This document shows positions 20,861-34,335 of a stretch of DNA of 64,000 nt, piece after piece. This DNA comes from Lateolabrax maculatus (taxonomy: Eukaryota > Chordata > Actinopteri > Acropomatiformes > Lateolabracidae), in NCBI GenBank assembly GCA_031216445.1, contig CM062206.1:5712001-5776000 (forward strand), given 5' to 3'. The position numbers and the translations under genes are program-made. Below the pieces are notes generated by a model that was not told the DNA's origin, searched no databases, and saw only the letters and a program-made list of their open reading frames with translations. Within the stretch, counting starts at the first letter, position 1, and the number at the start of each line of letters is the position of its first letter.

Positions 20861-23800
20861 CTAATATGTGTACAGTTTCAACACTGAAGCGGATCAGAGA
20901 TGCATTTAAGAAAAGTTGGCTCACCAGATTAGCGATTTAAAGAATAATTTCCCAATTTTTATGCTTGTTAAATGAGCTTTCTGGAAAATAATTGCCTCCT
21001 AAATGCTGTCAGTGCACCCTGTTGTTGTGTCTTATACAGAAACATGTAAGAAATTCCCTCCCTAATGAGAAAAGATGAGCCCGGCACCGCAGTAAATCAT
21101 ATATATATGAAGTGTTTAAATCGCCAGTCCCACACAGCCTCTAAGCTGATTAAAACACCAGATACCAAACAGTATAGTGCATGCTACAGAGCTAATGTAA
21201 TCAGCCATCTTGCTCATTCTATATTCCATTACTCTACACTCTTTCAACATGACCTTAAACCTCAGCGGATTCCTTTTATTGCTGCACTTTAATGTATAAA
21301 TCTCCTGAAGAGAGAACAGCAGTGATTTTGATTTGCATTTTATTGCGCTTTAGACTGCACAGGGATAATGATGAGAGGTGGGGGCAGCGTTAATGCTCTT
21401 GATGTTGACCACCACAGTTCACCCTCTTTGTCTTCACGGCGTAGTGTCTACAAGATCTGCTGCTTGTAATTACTTTCAGATATCCATAGCTTGGTAAAGG
21501 ACAAGGCAGGGTGACCTGACAAGGAAAAGAACACAAGGAAAAGAATACTATGAATTTCTGTGTGAGCGTACAGTCACACTACTGGTGACATACTGAAGTC
21601 CATAAAAATATTTGTATTGAACCAAATTTCAACAACATCAGCTGTTTGACATTCAGTTTGCAAGCAGTTGCAACGCTTATAAATCAACAGAATGATCAAC
21701 AATCTGGCTTTTGGATGATCATGTCAAAAATTTTGGTCAACAAAGTTTGAGCGGTTCTGTTATCTGATTTCCGAGATGGGAGCTGGTTTTAACAGTACTA
21801 TTGGCTAACTGTAGTCTTGACTGAGACTGTGCTGCAATATAAATTAAACTGAACTTTTCTACAAAGACACAGCTCTTGTTGTCTGCATCTATGGGCCCTG
21901 ATTCTTCTTTTTTCTTTCTTTCCATTTAAAGTAGAATTGCACAAAGTAACACTGCCTCCCACTTTCATTTCAGTTACATGAAAAGTATCAAAACATCCCC
22001 GAAAAACTCAAAACACACGCAGCGTTATCCACTTCGCTGCTCTCCATTGTGTTTGCCCACTGTGTTTTAAAAGTCATAGTTCTGCATGTTAGTTTTGTTA
22101 GATTGATAAGGGCACAACGTGTTTTTGAGGGTTTATTTCCTGGTAGAAAATGGTATTTCTTACTGTGCGTGTGTCTGATGATTGACAGCAAGTGAACAAT
22201 CCCATAAAGCATTCAACTCATAATCAAATAACAACAAAACTGTAACTTTGACCAAAGCGAAATACAGCCTAATGTTTCCTGTGATCAATCATCTCAGTGT
22301 GTGGAAGTTGTTTTCATATTATACGAGCATGAATGGCAGCTAACAGCCTCTTCTGAAGAGAGGAAACAACGATGCTGAGTTACAACATAAATGATTGGCA
22401 CAAACCTACAAAAACACTGGTATTTCTGCCTAATGCTATCCATCATTTTGTCAGTCAAATGTCACATATTTTAAATGTGCGTAGAAACATTGAATTAGGT
22501 GTTTCTCTCAGAGTGGAAAGCAAACTCAACCTCAGAGTTTTTGCTGACATTGAGCACATTTGACACTGAGCCATTCTGTGCAGGAAAGATTAACAGACTC
22601 AAAACGGTTGGCTCTAACAAAAAACACTTGAAATATTGAAGTTTAAACATGAAATAATGAATGTTTTTTCTTTGTTTCTTTTTCAGTCACCGGCTGGTTT
22701 CAGTCCAACATTCTCTTGTCCTAGCAGCAGTTTGATCGTAACGTCCACCATTTTGTCAGATCCACGAGCAAACAGGCATCTTCCATCTACTCTATTTATC
22801 ACAGATGCTTTATGAAAAAGCCGATTTGTCATTTGTACATTTAGTTTTTCTCCAACCTGTTAACTGCTGAAACAGCCGGCGAAAAAATTATAAAAAATTA
22901 CACAAGCTGCCTGGGGCTAATGTGTGCAGTTGTTACTGTGAAGATAACTGATAAGATTTTTTAAAAGTGAATTAATTAGAAATAAAATTAAAATATTAAT
23001 ATAATAAAATATAACAGAAAAACTAATTTCATGGCTAGTGTGTACGATTGTGAATCCAGTTTCCTAGTTACTGTAGTATAATTCTTTTTCACGCCTTTGG
23101 TCTAACTCTTGTTTACGGTTGATCTTTTTCTGGTTCTTTTGTTGTCTAATACTTTGTTTTTACAGTTTCACAACTGCTTCCAGTAAAAACTTCAAAGGCC
23201 AACTAATGTCTTCAGCCTTTATTTGAAGTGTGCAGCTTGCAGCCGCACACATAGTGCGGGCAGAAGAGTTGGCGCGTTCTCAGCAGAAAATCCTCAAACC
23301 TAAACAATAGGTTTAGGAATGCAATGTTTGACAAAAGCCCATTTTTACACAACGCCGTAAAGAAGGCCCGTCGTTATGCGGCTTCGCTTTTTTACACTGA
23401 ACCAAACAACGTTAATTCTGCCCCAGTGTGTGATATTATTCCGTTCCGTGGAACATACATAAAGTCCTTGGTTAAGGTCAGGAAAAGATATCTACTATGG
23501 TTAAGGTTAGGAAGGTTGTTGTATTCTTCTTACACCCCACAGTGACGGCTTCCCAAAGGCACATCAACACTGACTTTGCTTCTTTACTCGACTGCAAGAG
23601 GTCCCTTGTAAGGTGGGTGTAAACATAGGTCATTTAAAGCGTCCAAACAAACAACCGATGTCAAACAAGAGCGTGAGGACTGTCTCATTCTGGGCTTTAA
23701 AGCTGCACTTGGTAAACATTCAGTTTAGTGGTCACAAATAGCTCCAAAAAGCAATTCTTTTAAGAAAAATTGGATCTTAACCACCCTGAAATCACATAAC

Positions 23801-24079
23801 ACAACACACCTAATGCTCATGTTTACCAACACAGCCAGTCCATGATGCTTTATTCTCGGGGCACAAGAGAGGCAGATGATGTGACATTGATGGAAGTGCT
23901 TGTTTGCTGCTTTCTTTTGGGCACAGCATTGTATACACCAGAATTACACCACTGATAGATAACATTGCTATTCTCATCATCCGCACTACTACCGTGTCTT
24001 GACGACTGCAGAGCACAAAACCCATTCGGTGTATCTGTTTGTGACAGAAAACACCTCTTTGTTCAAGTTCAGTCAGAGT
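20861..24079. other. Intergenic stretch
   Basis: AT-rich, without a convincing gene. A family C repeat fragment lies at 23466-23530. Other 60-75-codon frames have no exon character. Confidence 0.45.
23466..23530 (+). repeat. Dispersed repeat family C, copy 3
   Basis: CTTGGTTAAGGTCAGGAAAAG then TATGGTTAAGGTTAGGAAG: the paired GGTTAAGGTT blocks of the family, without the flanks. Confidence 0.45.
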
Positions 24080-24440
24080 AATACCAGAAATTACGCACTC
24101 AAGGCCTCCCTTGACACGGTTAAACTACACTGGAATTGCATGATATTGCCCTCGGGCTGTAATGCTCCCGAGAGCCCCGGGGGGAGCACCTCTCCTCTGT
24201 GAATTTTAAAGGTCATGGCAGTTTCACTCTCTCTTTCTCTCCCTCTGTCTCTCTCTCTCGCCACTGAGAAAAGAACATGAGCTGATGGCCTATTGAGAAT
24301 ATTGTTTTCTATCGTTGGGCCCCTATAGCGCATTTCCAGCGCTGCCCTTGGAAATGCGTTGAAAGGCAGCTCACAGCATGGCAAAACACACAACACGCTC
24401 TTGCCGATGCCCTTGGTGCCTCTCAATATGCACACCATAG
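24080..24440. promoter_or_regulatory. Candidate conserved noncoding element with CT tract
   Basis: A repeat-free, CpG-bearing segment with an internal palindromic GC-rich core around 24165-24186 and a (CT)n run at 24229-24262. A second block (24300-24430) has mixed composition unlike its AT-rich neighbours. The overlapping 115-codon minus-strand frame is low-complexity (Arg/Glu from the CT run) and is not called. Regulatory role is inferred. Confidence 0.28.
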
Positions 24441-27400
24441 ATAATGGCTTTCACTGCACAGTTGGTACTGACTTCTTCGCTCATCTTTTGAACGGGTACA
24501 CTGCCTCATACTGTGCTTTGTGTTACGCTGTCTTGGTAAACAATAAGAGCCGCACTGACGACGAAAAAGAAACACAGATAATAATCTAGACACCAGCGAT
24601 CCTGGGGGGGATGAGCCTGCGTCTTTCTTGGGCAATATATAATGTATTTTTCAACAGGCAGCTGTACAGGGACACACAGGACAGTGTTCGAGTAGATTGA
24701 AGTTGTCCTGCCGCAGATAATAAGCTGCACTCACCCCCTTGCTGTATCTCAGCAGAGAAAACAAGATATCTTCTCAGTTTGTTGACAGTCACTGAACTGA
24801 TCGTTTACAGGAAGCTGGCCAAACAGATGGTGTCACATTCGAGAAATACTGCTGCACTGTGGTGAAATCGGCTTCCTGGTTTTGTTGATTTTCATTTATC
24901 TGAATCAAATAAGCAGTGAACAAGCAGGGAGTAAAAATGAAGGGGGCAGCAGATGGTTTGAAGCATTGCGATACACTGCTGATGTGATCTGTGCTTAATA
25001 TTTGTGGTTAAGTTAACTTGATCAATTGAACCAGGCTGTAATTAGCTTGGTCAATGCTTCTATAGCTGTGCGGCTTGTAGTAATTTGGGTTAGTGGGTAA
25101 TACAATAATATATGCCATGAGCCAAAAGAAATTTGTCATTTTGATACGTTTTGATACGATAAAAAATTACACATATGGTGATGGAGGATTGTATCCATAG
25201 CACCCACTCCTCTATCTGTTTAAGTTGAGGGACTAGTTTAACACTTGCTTTGAGTAGGATAAGAAGATTGATACCATCATGTCTTTGCTTTATCTACTAA
25301 GATAGAGCTGGGAGATAAATTCACTTAGTTTCGCCTGTAACACTACAAAGAGGGACAAACTGCTAAAAGTTACAAATCCATGTTACACATACCAGCGCCC
25401 CTTTAGGTCATCAATAATACTACATTTTATCTATTTTTTTATTATTATTTATGATTTATTTATTATTTTCTGACTTTGGAGAAACCCTGGCCTGCTGTTT
25501 TCCTCTTAATTGCTTCCTAACGCCACGCAGCATTTAATGCACACAATGGTATCTCCCTTCCTGTCAACAGTAAAGTTTCTTCACTAATGATAACAACTTT
25601 TAAGAGTAAATAAATACAAATATTATGGTCATCACAGCTTTATTTAATTAAATATTAACAGCACAAAGCCCTCTAAAGAACCAGATGTTATGCTTACTAA
25701 GCCTCACAACAACCTTTATATTTAAAAAGTAAAGTGGTTTGCTAACCAGATTTAAGGTCAAGCATATATTTTACTTTCAACTTTAAAAGACATGAAGTAT
25801 AAGAATAAATGTTGTAATTTATTATAATATGAATAACTGATATGTTTTCATGATAAACGTAATAAACGCTGACATTGTTGTATAAAAATTAATTGTCCAA
25901 CAGCGCTGGAGAAGTAATTTGTAGTGGCAGGAGATGGAAAAGTACACAGTATATTTGTGAATAATTAATCAAAAGACCCCTTACAATACATTTACATATA
26001 ACCTTTATAATAGTTTGAAACAAAAATAAATGATGGCGTTATGTTTTTAAGATCATTAACTGTTAATGCACCAGTTATAGCTCAGCCTCAGGAGCAGTTA
26101 TGGTTGTTTCCAAATGCACGCCAATTAAAACGCGTCCTTGTATATGTTTACAACCACCTTTTAGTGCGTTACAAAGCATTCAAATAGAACTTTTAAATTG
26201 GAGAGTTACTGCGGAGGAAAGTGTTACCCAAAGGCAGAGCTGGCGATAGATACACGACAGATATTATGTTGCTATAACAATGTGTTGAACATTAGACAAA
26301 AGATAGTGTTTTTCATTCTAACTGTTGTTCTAGCAGGCAGGTTGACTAAGCACAGTCTTAATTGCTGCAGCAGCCGTCTGGAGGGATAGCCGGGCTGGGA
26401 TTGAGGGATGAGCACGCACAGGCATACACATGGCTACTTGAGCACTTTAAAGTTGCACTATTCAAGATTTACAACTTTCTAAATGTGAGAGAGGGGCTGC
26501 AATAGAGCACAGCCCCATCAAAATAAGTGTATTCACCGTATTCTCTGCAAACAAAACTTTGGTTTTTGGGGTATGTGCGGGACCAAATTGGAGTCGCATT
26601 TGGTAAACATGAACATGCTCCATGCACTTTACTGATGTCATGTCATAAGATTTCCAGACTCTGAAGTTCAAATTTCCCCTTGCTGACATTTGGAGCCGTA
26701 CACTTAAAGTAAACCAACAATAATTTCATTTTATTTGTAGAGCGCAGATAACAATAAAAAACTAAAGTTTATTGATCTGCATGGCAAGTAGTAATCACAA
26801 CAGTAAATCTGGTACATTACATTATAAATACAGAAACTGAATTGACAGCGAGCACTAAAATGAATTCAATAAACAAATAAAATGTCATGGCTGTAAAACA
26901 GAATCTATAAATGTGGAATTGTATACACAAGATGCTGTAAATTTGCATACATACATGATGGGCAAATAATCTTGTAAAAGTGGGTGAGATGTTCACCATG
27001 TTTAGCATTACAACAAATGTGCTGAAATTATATATAAGATGCACTAGAGGAGAATGTGGTTGTGGCTGTAATGTTGGTTCCCAAACTGTTTTGCTCATGG
27101 GGCTTTAAAACAGGCGTGTTACCCTCAGCAGCTCTGGCAGAGTTCAGTAAAGCTGTGGTGGCATGAGGCAACTCACAGAGTGAAGGTAATCCTGCTATAA
27201 ATCTACATGGATACATAAAGATTTAATAAAGTGTAATAAAGTGCAGTTACACTTTCAAATGAAACCAAGGCCGCAATTACTTTTTAACTCAGTTATCCTG
27301 CATGTAAAATATGCTGATGAGAGTACATCTACACATTTATGAATCTTGCTCAGCTACAGGGTAAGCAGGTTCACAGTTAAAGATTCATAATGAATGACAC

Positions 27401-28639
27401 TGGCTAAATAGCTGCTGCCTAAATCTGGCTTTCCCAAGCTGATTGTTGACTGCAGTTTAATTTAAATATTTATCATATGCATATTGGACCCCTAAGGGCA
27501 GCATTTAAAATTACAAGAGTCAGTCCGTTAATTGCCAAAAATGCCACACAAGCTTTGGGATCTAGATGTTCCATTTTGTTATTAATGAGCCAGAGAGTGC
27601 AGTTTGACATTTATGTTGGGCCTGCAGATGCAAATGAGTCTCCATATAAATCCAAAAATTGAAAGCGCATGCACCAGTAATCTGATTTGTGCTAAAAGAG
27701 GATGGCTGGTTTCTAGAAGCACAGATTCTTTGTTCAAGTTATTTGGAGATCTAAAAGTTCAGATGACAAGGTTTCTTTCAAGCTCTATTGCTACAAAAAA
27801 AACACAATTTCGCATCTGACAAGGTCAGTTTATTTATTTTAGGAAAGTAAGTGTTGTGAAAGTAAAAGGGACTATTTGGGTGAATTTAAACTGACCCCTT
27901 CCAAATATCTGTCCATCTATTCCTAGAAAGGGAGAATACACTGAATCTTAAAGCTCACAAGTCTATGAGGAAAATGCAGTATGTATATAGACAAAACTAC
28001 TTCCTTCAACACTAACTCTGCAGCATGTATCCTCAGGATATGCAGAATGCTTTCAAAACACATTTCTGACACAATTAAAAGCCCAGTGTGTTTCTCCTTT
28101 CTTTTCAGCACCTCTCGTCCGAGTTCCCCCCAAATTCAGACATCAATAGACATCTTAATCCATTCAGACCCAAACCGAGTCTAATGCCTGTGTGCAGGTA
28201 ATGTCCAAAATGATGAAATATAGCTCAGACATAGGGCTTAAAAGGTCGTTTCTAATGCAGTCTCTAATGGGCTTTCCATATGTTGTTCGCTCCTGCCACC
28301 TGAATTCCATCAGGGTCGCTAAGTGGGGGGAAGCCAGCCCTTTCCATAAACATCTGCCATTAGAGTTTAGGCTGCAGAGGGCGGGATTTAACTCTCCCAG
28401 GGATCCTGACAAGATAACTTGTAAAAGCTTGGCTGAGGGTCAAAGGTAGCAGATATCAGATGAGGTGTATTCCCCCAGTGAACTTTCTTGTAAAGATATA
28501 TAAATCACTTGGAAAGCTGCCATTTGTATCTGTCTGTCTCTCAGCCTTTACTGCTTTTCTTTTTCTTCTTTCCTTTTGAGAGCCTGAGAGATTCACACAG
28601 ATAAATCCTCCACTGTAACTCCTTGAACTTTGCAGCTTA
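24441..28639. other. Intergenic stretch
   Basis: AT-rich sequence with no credible gene. A LINE-tail-like TTTATTTGTAGAGCGC fragment sits near 26730. The segment around 28200-28450 is more balanced in composition but has no recognisable feature. Confidence 0.45.
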
Positions 28640-28880
28640 CTGGAGGGAGGAAATGAGGACAGGGGAGCTGCTGACATAGTGACATTGATAAAGCGCTCCA
28701 CCAAGGCCCTCGACCACTACAATTTAGGACAGATTGATTATCCAATTAACATCAGGCACGATAGGGAACTTCACATGTTGAGCGGCACTAACAAGATGCA
28801 ACTGTCCAGTCATGCTTTCTCTGCACATTATGCAATTCCTTGTCGGCAGGAAAGATGCGCAATAAAGGATAAAATCTGGA
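28640..28880. promoter_or_regulatory. Candidate conserved noncoding element with homeodomain-type sites
   Basis: Repeat-free block of balanced composition carrying a TTGATTA (28734-28740) followed within a few bases by CCAATTAAC, plus several CpGs. Paired PBX-like and homeodomain-like sites are common in developmental enhancers; conservation cannot be checked here. Confidence 0.3.
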
Positions 28881-29329
28881 TTTTTATGAAGTACTGAGGA
28901 CATTCAGTTTTTTCAACATAATTTACTCTCAAATGATCAATAGCATTATTATATTATCTTCTACCGTAACTTATTCACCCAGCTTTGGCTTTGTGTGTGC
29001 ATCTCCTTTATGGATTTAAAATATCTAGAGGTTTAGGGAGATATTGCAACTGTATGGCTCTGAATAGGATAATAGTAAAACTATGTGACAAGATCGTATT
29101 CTGAGATACAAACATAACACGTAATGAATTTCTTCAGGCTACAATCAATTGCTAGTTTAATTTATAAGTGAAATGTTCTGCTCTAACTGTAAGATAATGG
29201 CCACCAGGAGCCAGATTCATAGATGGAGACCTCAAGTTGACGTTCAAATTAATTCAAATTTGATGTTTTTATTTAGTTAATTAAAAACACAATTGATGCA
29301 GGCTGTGAAATGGTCTTCAGGATCATCTT
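28881..29329. other. Intergenic stretch, nothing recognised
   Basis: AT-rich sequence only. Confidence 0.4.
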
Positions 29330-29510
29330 CTATTCTGCTGGAACGGCAATCACGCACCTTTTTCAGCAGCGGCAACCTATTGGTGTCTGTGCTCGTGTCC
29401 GACTGAAAAATGCGATTAAGAGTACTCCTCGTCGTCACTATTCATGGCTGTAATGTCACGTTACACAGGTCATTAAGCTAGCAGGATAACGAATGATTAG
29501 TCGAGGACCA
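29330..29510. promoter_or_regulatory. Candidate conserved noncoding element
   Basis: Short repeat-free block with an unusual number of CpGs for this region and mixed composition; no frame. Inference from composition only. Confidence 0.22.
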
Positions 29511-31539
29511 CATTTGATCTCCCCTCAGCTCTATTGTTGAAGTAAATTTGTGTCAACACAATGGCAATAAGCTGCCCCATGTCAAGTCAACCATTCAAAA
29601 ACAGGATTTAAAGTCTATTGTGTTTCAGCACGCTTGATGTATGTGAGGGAATTTGGTTCAGATGTCCCTAATGACTCCCCATGGTGAGTGCATGTGTGCA
29701 CTTATTGATTTTATGCTCGCCATTCTATGCATCGCCATAAAAGCTTTTAATGGTGAAATCTTTTGCCACTGCTGATGCTTTGATTGTAATATCGATTTGT
29801 TTTGAATGTTAAATAAGTACACAAAGAGCAAATGCGCGTCATTCTGAACGTTCATTTAATCCATATATAGTTTTACTGGACATATACAGCATGTGCTTTT
29901 CATTCTTGGGTTTTTGTTTACATTCATTCACCAGAATTCAACAGAACTGTATGTATACATTTCTGGCCAGTGGAAAACTGGGAAAAATGTGACTTGTTTA
30001 AGGGTTCTTTGATGGTTGTTATTGTCAGTATGTGTTGCCTGTTGTCCAGTTTATTTTCTTTTCAGCTGGTCTGGTCATTCAATCTGGTTACAAGGACATC
30101 TATTCTTCCATATGGGTAAAATTAGCGGTGTTATACTCATGTGATGCTGAAAACAAACCCAGCAACATGATTGCTGATTGCTTTCCATAAAATACTTTCC
30201 CTGCAGATCCCAAAGGATATGGACTTAAAACAGCACATGGGACAGAACATAAAGGATGAGGAGGAGAAGGAATTTCTTCCAGTCCCTAACAGATTACAGC
30301 TGCCAATATTTTGTATTCAGATTACTGTAATCCCCTTTACATAGAATCTGTTACTCCTTAACCATTCACGTCTTTCTCTGGGAGCAATTAAAACAAGCTC
30401 TTGAAGCTCCGGTCCAACAGGAAGCATTAGCAGACTTATGACTTCAAAGGCTGAGCTCAAATATACCACAGTGAGATGTGTTTTCAACCCATGGCTCCTT
30501 CACAACAGACACGCTTTCTTCTCTTATCGATAATGCACAATATCAGTTTGGTCTTTAGTGTTATCAAAGAACATGTGGGCAAAACACAGGAAAATCAACA
30601 TCTTAACTCTACAGAGAGTCAACAGCTGAGAGCAACAATGCTGAACAGTGCATACGAAGAGATTGGACTCATTGGATCCTGAGCAGTTTGATATGCATTT
30701 GATTTTCTCACAGAACCTCTGGCAGTGTTTTCTCATACATGTGGATGATATGTAATTTGGCCCAGCAATGGATGAGAGCCCACAAGTCACGGGTTATGAA
30801 TTTTTACAAGCCTCTAGACATTTTTTCCTCCTAAAGCCTTAACACTAAGACGTTCTCCCTCTTATTTCTTTTCTTTAGTGCTCATATATGGTAATTCTGC
30901 CGACACAGAAACATATTTTGCATTCATAGCTTTGGTCTTTATATGCCTTACGACTGGCTGCATGTAATTGTGTTGATACAAAATAAAATACCTCTGCTTA
31001 ACTATTTTTATGACTCTGCATAGACAGTCAGCCAAAGGTTTAATGAAATCTAAAAGTAGAAATGTTTCCACTTTGCGTTGCCAGCCATAGAGTTTAAATT
31101 TTCTCCATAAAGCTCTGATTAGTAATTCAATGCAGTTTGAATTGTTTTCATTTTAATGCCTCAGTAAGACTTTGTGAGAGCAATTACCATATTTCTGAAA
31201 CCTCCTGATGAGCATGCAAACAGCGTGGCATCTCTTCTTATCCTAACTTCCAGGTGAAGGGGCTTTGAGTGAAAGAACGTTGGGAAATTACCACCAGCCT
31301 CATGCTGGTAAATTTGGCTCTGAAAAGCAAAATGTTCTACTCTGCCAGCCTCTTTGGCAGGAGGCCAGCTCTCATCTGGAGTATTTTTGTCTGTCCCCAT
31401 GCTAAAAATCACCTGTGGCTGGGAAAAAAAAATGTGAAAGTCGTTGTTGTATTTTGGCCCTCACAGTCCATTGTGGACATGGATGAAGAATCTACTTTTC
31501 CTGCTCTGATCCTTTGCCACAGTTTGGAGTTTTCGGAAG
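29511..31539. other. Intergenic stretch, nothing recognised
   Basis: AT-rich; frames up to about 115 codons on the plus strand near 31.3-31.6 kb have no domain or exon signs. Confidence 0.4.
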
Positions 31540-31930
31540 GGGACAAATGTGCCATTTCCTTTGTTGTGCACCGCCTCTCACTAGGTTGCCTCCTTGCATG
31601 CTTACACGCCACTTGAGACATGCTACCACTGAGTAGGCTAATTGCCTGCCCCTTGACCCCCAACCTGCCCTCCCCATTCCCAAAATTCAGCTGTGCCTGA
31701 ATCATCCATTTGTCTTTGTGTAATGAAATCCCAACGGCTCCACAAACTGTAGCACCCCATCGCAGGCGCTATTGAATTCAGAGACGCAGGTTTCTGTTGC
31801 ACTCTTATCACTGGCCTCGTTAATCCCAGACCTCTTCCGCCCTGCAGCCCTAGTTGCCACTAACGTAATAACCCTAAATCAATGAGACGAGCGGTGGGAT
31901 TTAACTGTGAAGGGATGGAGTGGGGCAAAA
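31540..31930. promoter_or_regulatory. Candidate conserved noncoding element
   Basis: Balanced, CpG-bearing, repeat-free block with TAATTG- and GTTAAT-type homeodomain sites (near 31640 and 31820). Several unrelated open frames cross it on both strands, which suggests none is coding. Confidence 0.25.
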
Positions 31931-32764
31931 AAACTATAAACAAACTGGAGGAGGTGTGACTGTGTGGGCAAGCTGGTGCACTTCAGTTGTCAGTGTTTCT
32001 CCGGTTTATCTGTTTTGTAATTTGATGCTATTACTAGACCCCGGTGAAGAGGCACTTGCAAATGAATTGTAGAGGATGTTGTGACTTGGAGCACCATGAG
32101 GGGTGCGGCCTGAACAAGCATAATTTAGAAATGTACTTTTCAACTAAACTTTCAGGTACTCAGGCAAGACAACTGTTTACTGTTTCACTTTGCTACAGGA
32201 ATTACATTCTTTCAGTGTTTAAATCCAAATTAAATTAAAATCAAATCATTATCGTGTTTCTTTGACTTATGTAATTACTTGGTCAAAATTGTAGCCCCTA
32301 CATTAGTGTTCAGTGGGTGTACATTTCTGTTACAATGTCTTTGTGGGTGGGCACAAAAATAATTTGTATTAAGCAGCATGATGGGTCCTCCAAAATGTTG
32401 TTGTAGGGGACATACATCGGACATTGCTGACAGTTGATAACCAATGTGATGCAGACAGTAAGACATACGCCAGCCAGTAGTGCAGCACTGAAGGTGACAA
32501 CATGTCTTGTAATAACAAGTCAAATGTCAGTCAACCATTGCAAAGGGAATTCCTATCCAGAAGCTTAAAGTTCAGTTCATTTTCTAAAACATATGTCCAA
32601 AAATGGTTTTATCATCTTCTAAAAATCAAAACATATCATTATTTTTTACATTTCTTTACAAAAAAGCGATGAAAATTAAAATTTCATTTTCCCAACACTG
32701 GATCTTATTGAAAGTCAGGACAACCGGATCATCCCCTGTTCTTATGAACGATCCATACATGTCC
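31931..32764. other. Intergenic stretch, nothing recognised
   Basis: AT-rich sequence; no gene or repeat recognised. Confidence 0.4.
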
Positions 32765-33020
32765 TTGTAGAACAATTAGCCTTTTCCCTCTATAAGTAAT
32801 ATCCCTGATTAGATGATAACAATGATGATTGTAATGGACTGTCTTCACTCTGCTAATTACTTTGTGCCATTAATATACAATAGCGAGCTTTTACAATCAG
32901 CAGTGAGAGCCAGGCAGAAACTACTAATTGGATTTGTAAAATCCATCGTTGCTGTTTTTATTCTGCAGAAGCACAAAAGATTGGATACACTTCATCGAGT
33001 CAGACACATTACTCTCAACA
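32765..33020. promoter_or_regulatory. Candidate enhancer-like element rich in homeodomain cores
   Basis: Within 120 bp there are TAATTA (32854-32859), a CATTAAT at 32868, and CTAATTGG (32924-32931), with an ACTTTGTG SOX/TCF-like string between them. The block is repeat-free. This density of ATTA cores with intermixed GC sequence resembles developmental enhancers. Unverified. Confidence 0.32.
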
Positions 33021-33937
33021 CAAACAAGATGATGTAATGCTGAGGATTAACATAGTCATACCATGCAGCTTAATCCACATCAAGGAAACAAATGGATATG
33101 TGAGCATGCAGTGGGAATGGTAATATAGTTTCTAGTTCACTGGGCTGGAGTGGCTTTCAGTGTTATATGAATACACACCATGAACCTCTGCTTTCTCCCA
33201 GCAAGGAGACCTCCCCTTGAACACGAGTGTCCAAAACATGATGAATGGTACCGTAGTCTATAAGTGGCATCATTTCACCAGCTGCATAAGCAGAAAACAA
33301 GCTTAGACATGCACTTGATGAGCTTCAGTATTAGGAGGATGTGGGTCCAGCTTCTGGCGTTTTGTAATTCCATTAACTCATACTGTACATGTTTTTTTTC
33401 TCTTGTGGCAGAGGAGGCGTGAACGTTGCAGAATCTTGATGGATTCAAAGGATGCCAGTGGTCAAGAGGTGTTTTTTTCATGGGCCCCTGCCCCACTGAC
33501 AGCCTTTTCATATCTGGACATGATATAGAGCCCTGACCTGGGGACATTACGCTTCTGGAGCACAAAGATAGCTCTTCCTTTTGAAATCCAGCAGACCAGC
33601 AAATGCAGGAGCCGTGAAGCGGCTAACCCCTCTGTCTTGTGTTTCAGTTCAGAAAAAAAGGGGGGTGTAAGTAAAGTGTCATCAAAAGCAGCACAAAAGA
33701 GTCCAAGATTACTGCGGTGCAAATAGGTCAAGGTTGCCTGACAGATGTGGGAGTGTTAGGAATCCATATCTCACCCTCAACCTCCCGCAAACCAAGGTGA
33801 TTTATTTGACATTACAGAGGGCCTACCGAACAAAAAAGGAGTTCACTGAGGGGGAAAAAGGGATGATTTTACTTTAAAAGTTGCAGATACTGTATGTGTT
33901 TAAATCCCACATTTTTGACAGGTGCATGGATGACAAT
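33021..33937. other. Intergenic stretch, nothing recognised
   Basis: No gene. Minus-strand frames of about 90 codons at 33.3-33.7 kb overlap one another in different phases and lack exon signals. Confidence 0.4.
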
Positions 33938-34335
33938 GTCAGTCTGTCTGTCGGTCGGTCCAGACTGAAATATCCCAACAACTTCAACTCCATCATTGGA
34001 TGGGGTGTCAAAACATTTTGTACATCCAAGACTCCCAGAGGATGAAGCCTACTAACTTTATTTTCCCTCTAATGCCACCATGAGAAAATTGTTAAAATGT
34101 CTTAAACACTGCTAGATGGATTGCCATAAAATTTGGTACACACATTGATGTCTGCCTCAGAATTAATATCTATCTATCTATCTATAGATAGATAGATATC
34201 ACGCTAAACTACGGTGGTGAACATGGTAAACATTACACCCTTTTAACATCAGCATGTTGGAAATGTCACTGTGAGCCTGTTATCATGATGACATTTGCAT
34301 TGTGGAGTGTCTCTTCAAAGCATAACTGTAACATA
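33938..34335 (+). repeat. Dispersed repeat family B, copy 1, interrupted by a palindromic tetranucleotide tract
   Basis: Blocks in order: GTCCAGACTGAAATA, GAGGATGAAGCC, AATGCCACCATG, GATGGATTGCCATAAAATTT, CACGCTAAACTA, GGTGAACATGGTAAACATTA and CATCAGCATGTTGGAA. The copy at 42.0 kb has the same order. I recognise the family as common in percomorphs. A TATC/GATA tract has expanded inside it at 34168-34198. Confidence 0.65.
34168..34198. repeat. TATC/GATA tract forming a 28-bp perfect palindrome
   Basis: Bases 34171-34198 are a perfect inverted repeat around CTATAG: TATC units on one side mirror GATA units on the other. The tract could extrude as a cruciform. It lies in repeat family B copy 1. 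Confidence 0.9.

Noticed and set aside
20406..20924. 172-codon minus-strand frame
   Set aside because: Proline/histidine-rich low complexity produced by the complement of the G-rich tract; two other frames overlap it and no exon signals are present.
24091..24438. 115-codon minus-strand frame
   Set aside because: Crosses a CT tract (Arg/Glu run) and has no family or splice signals.
31269..31705. Frames of about 100-115 codons on both strands
   Set aside because: Overlap in several phases, no domain, no exon signals.
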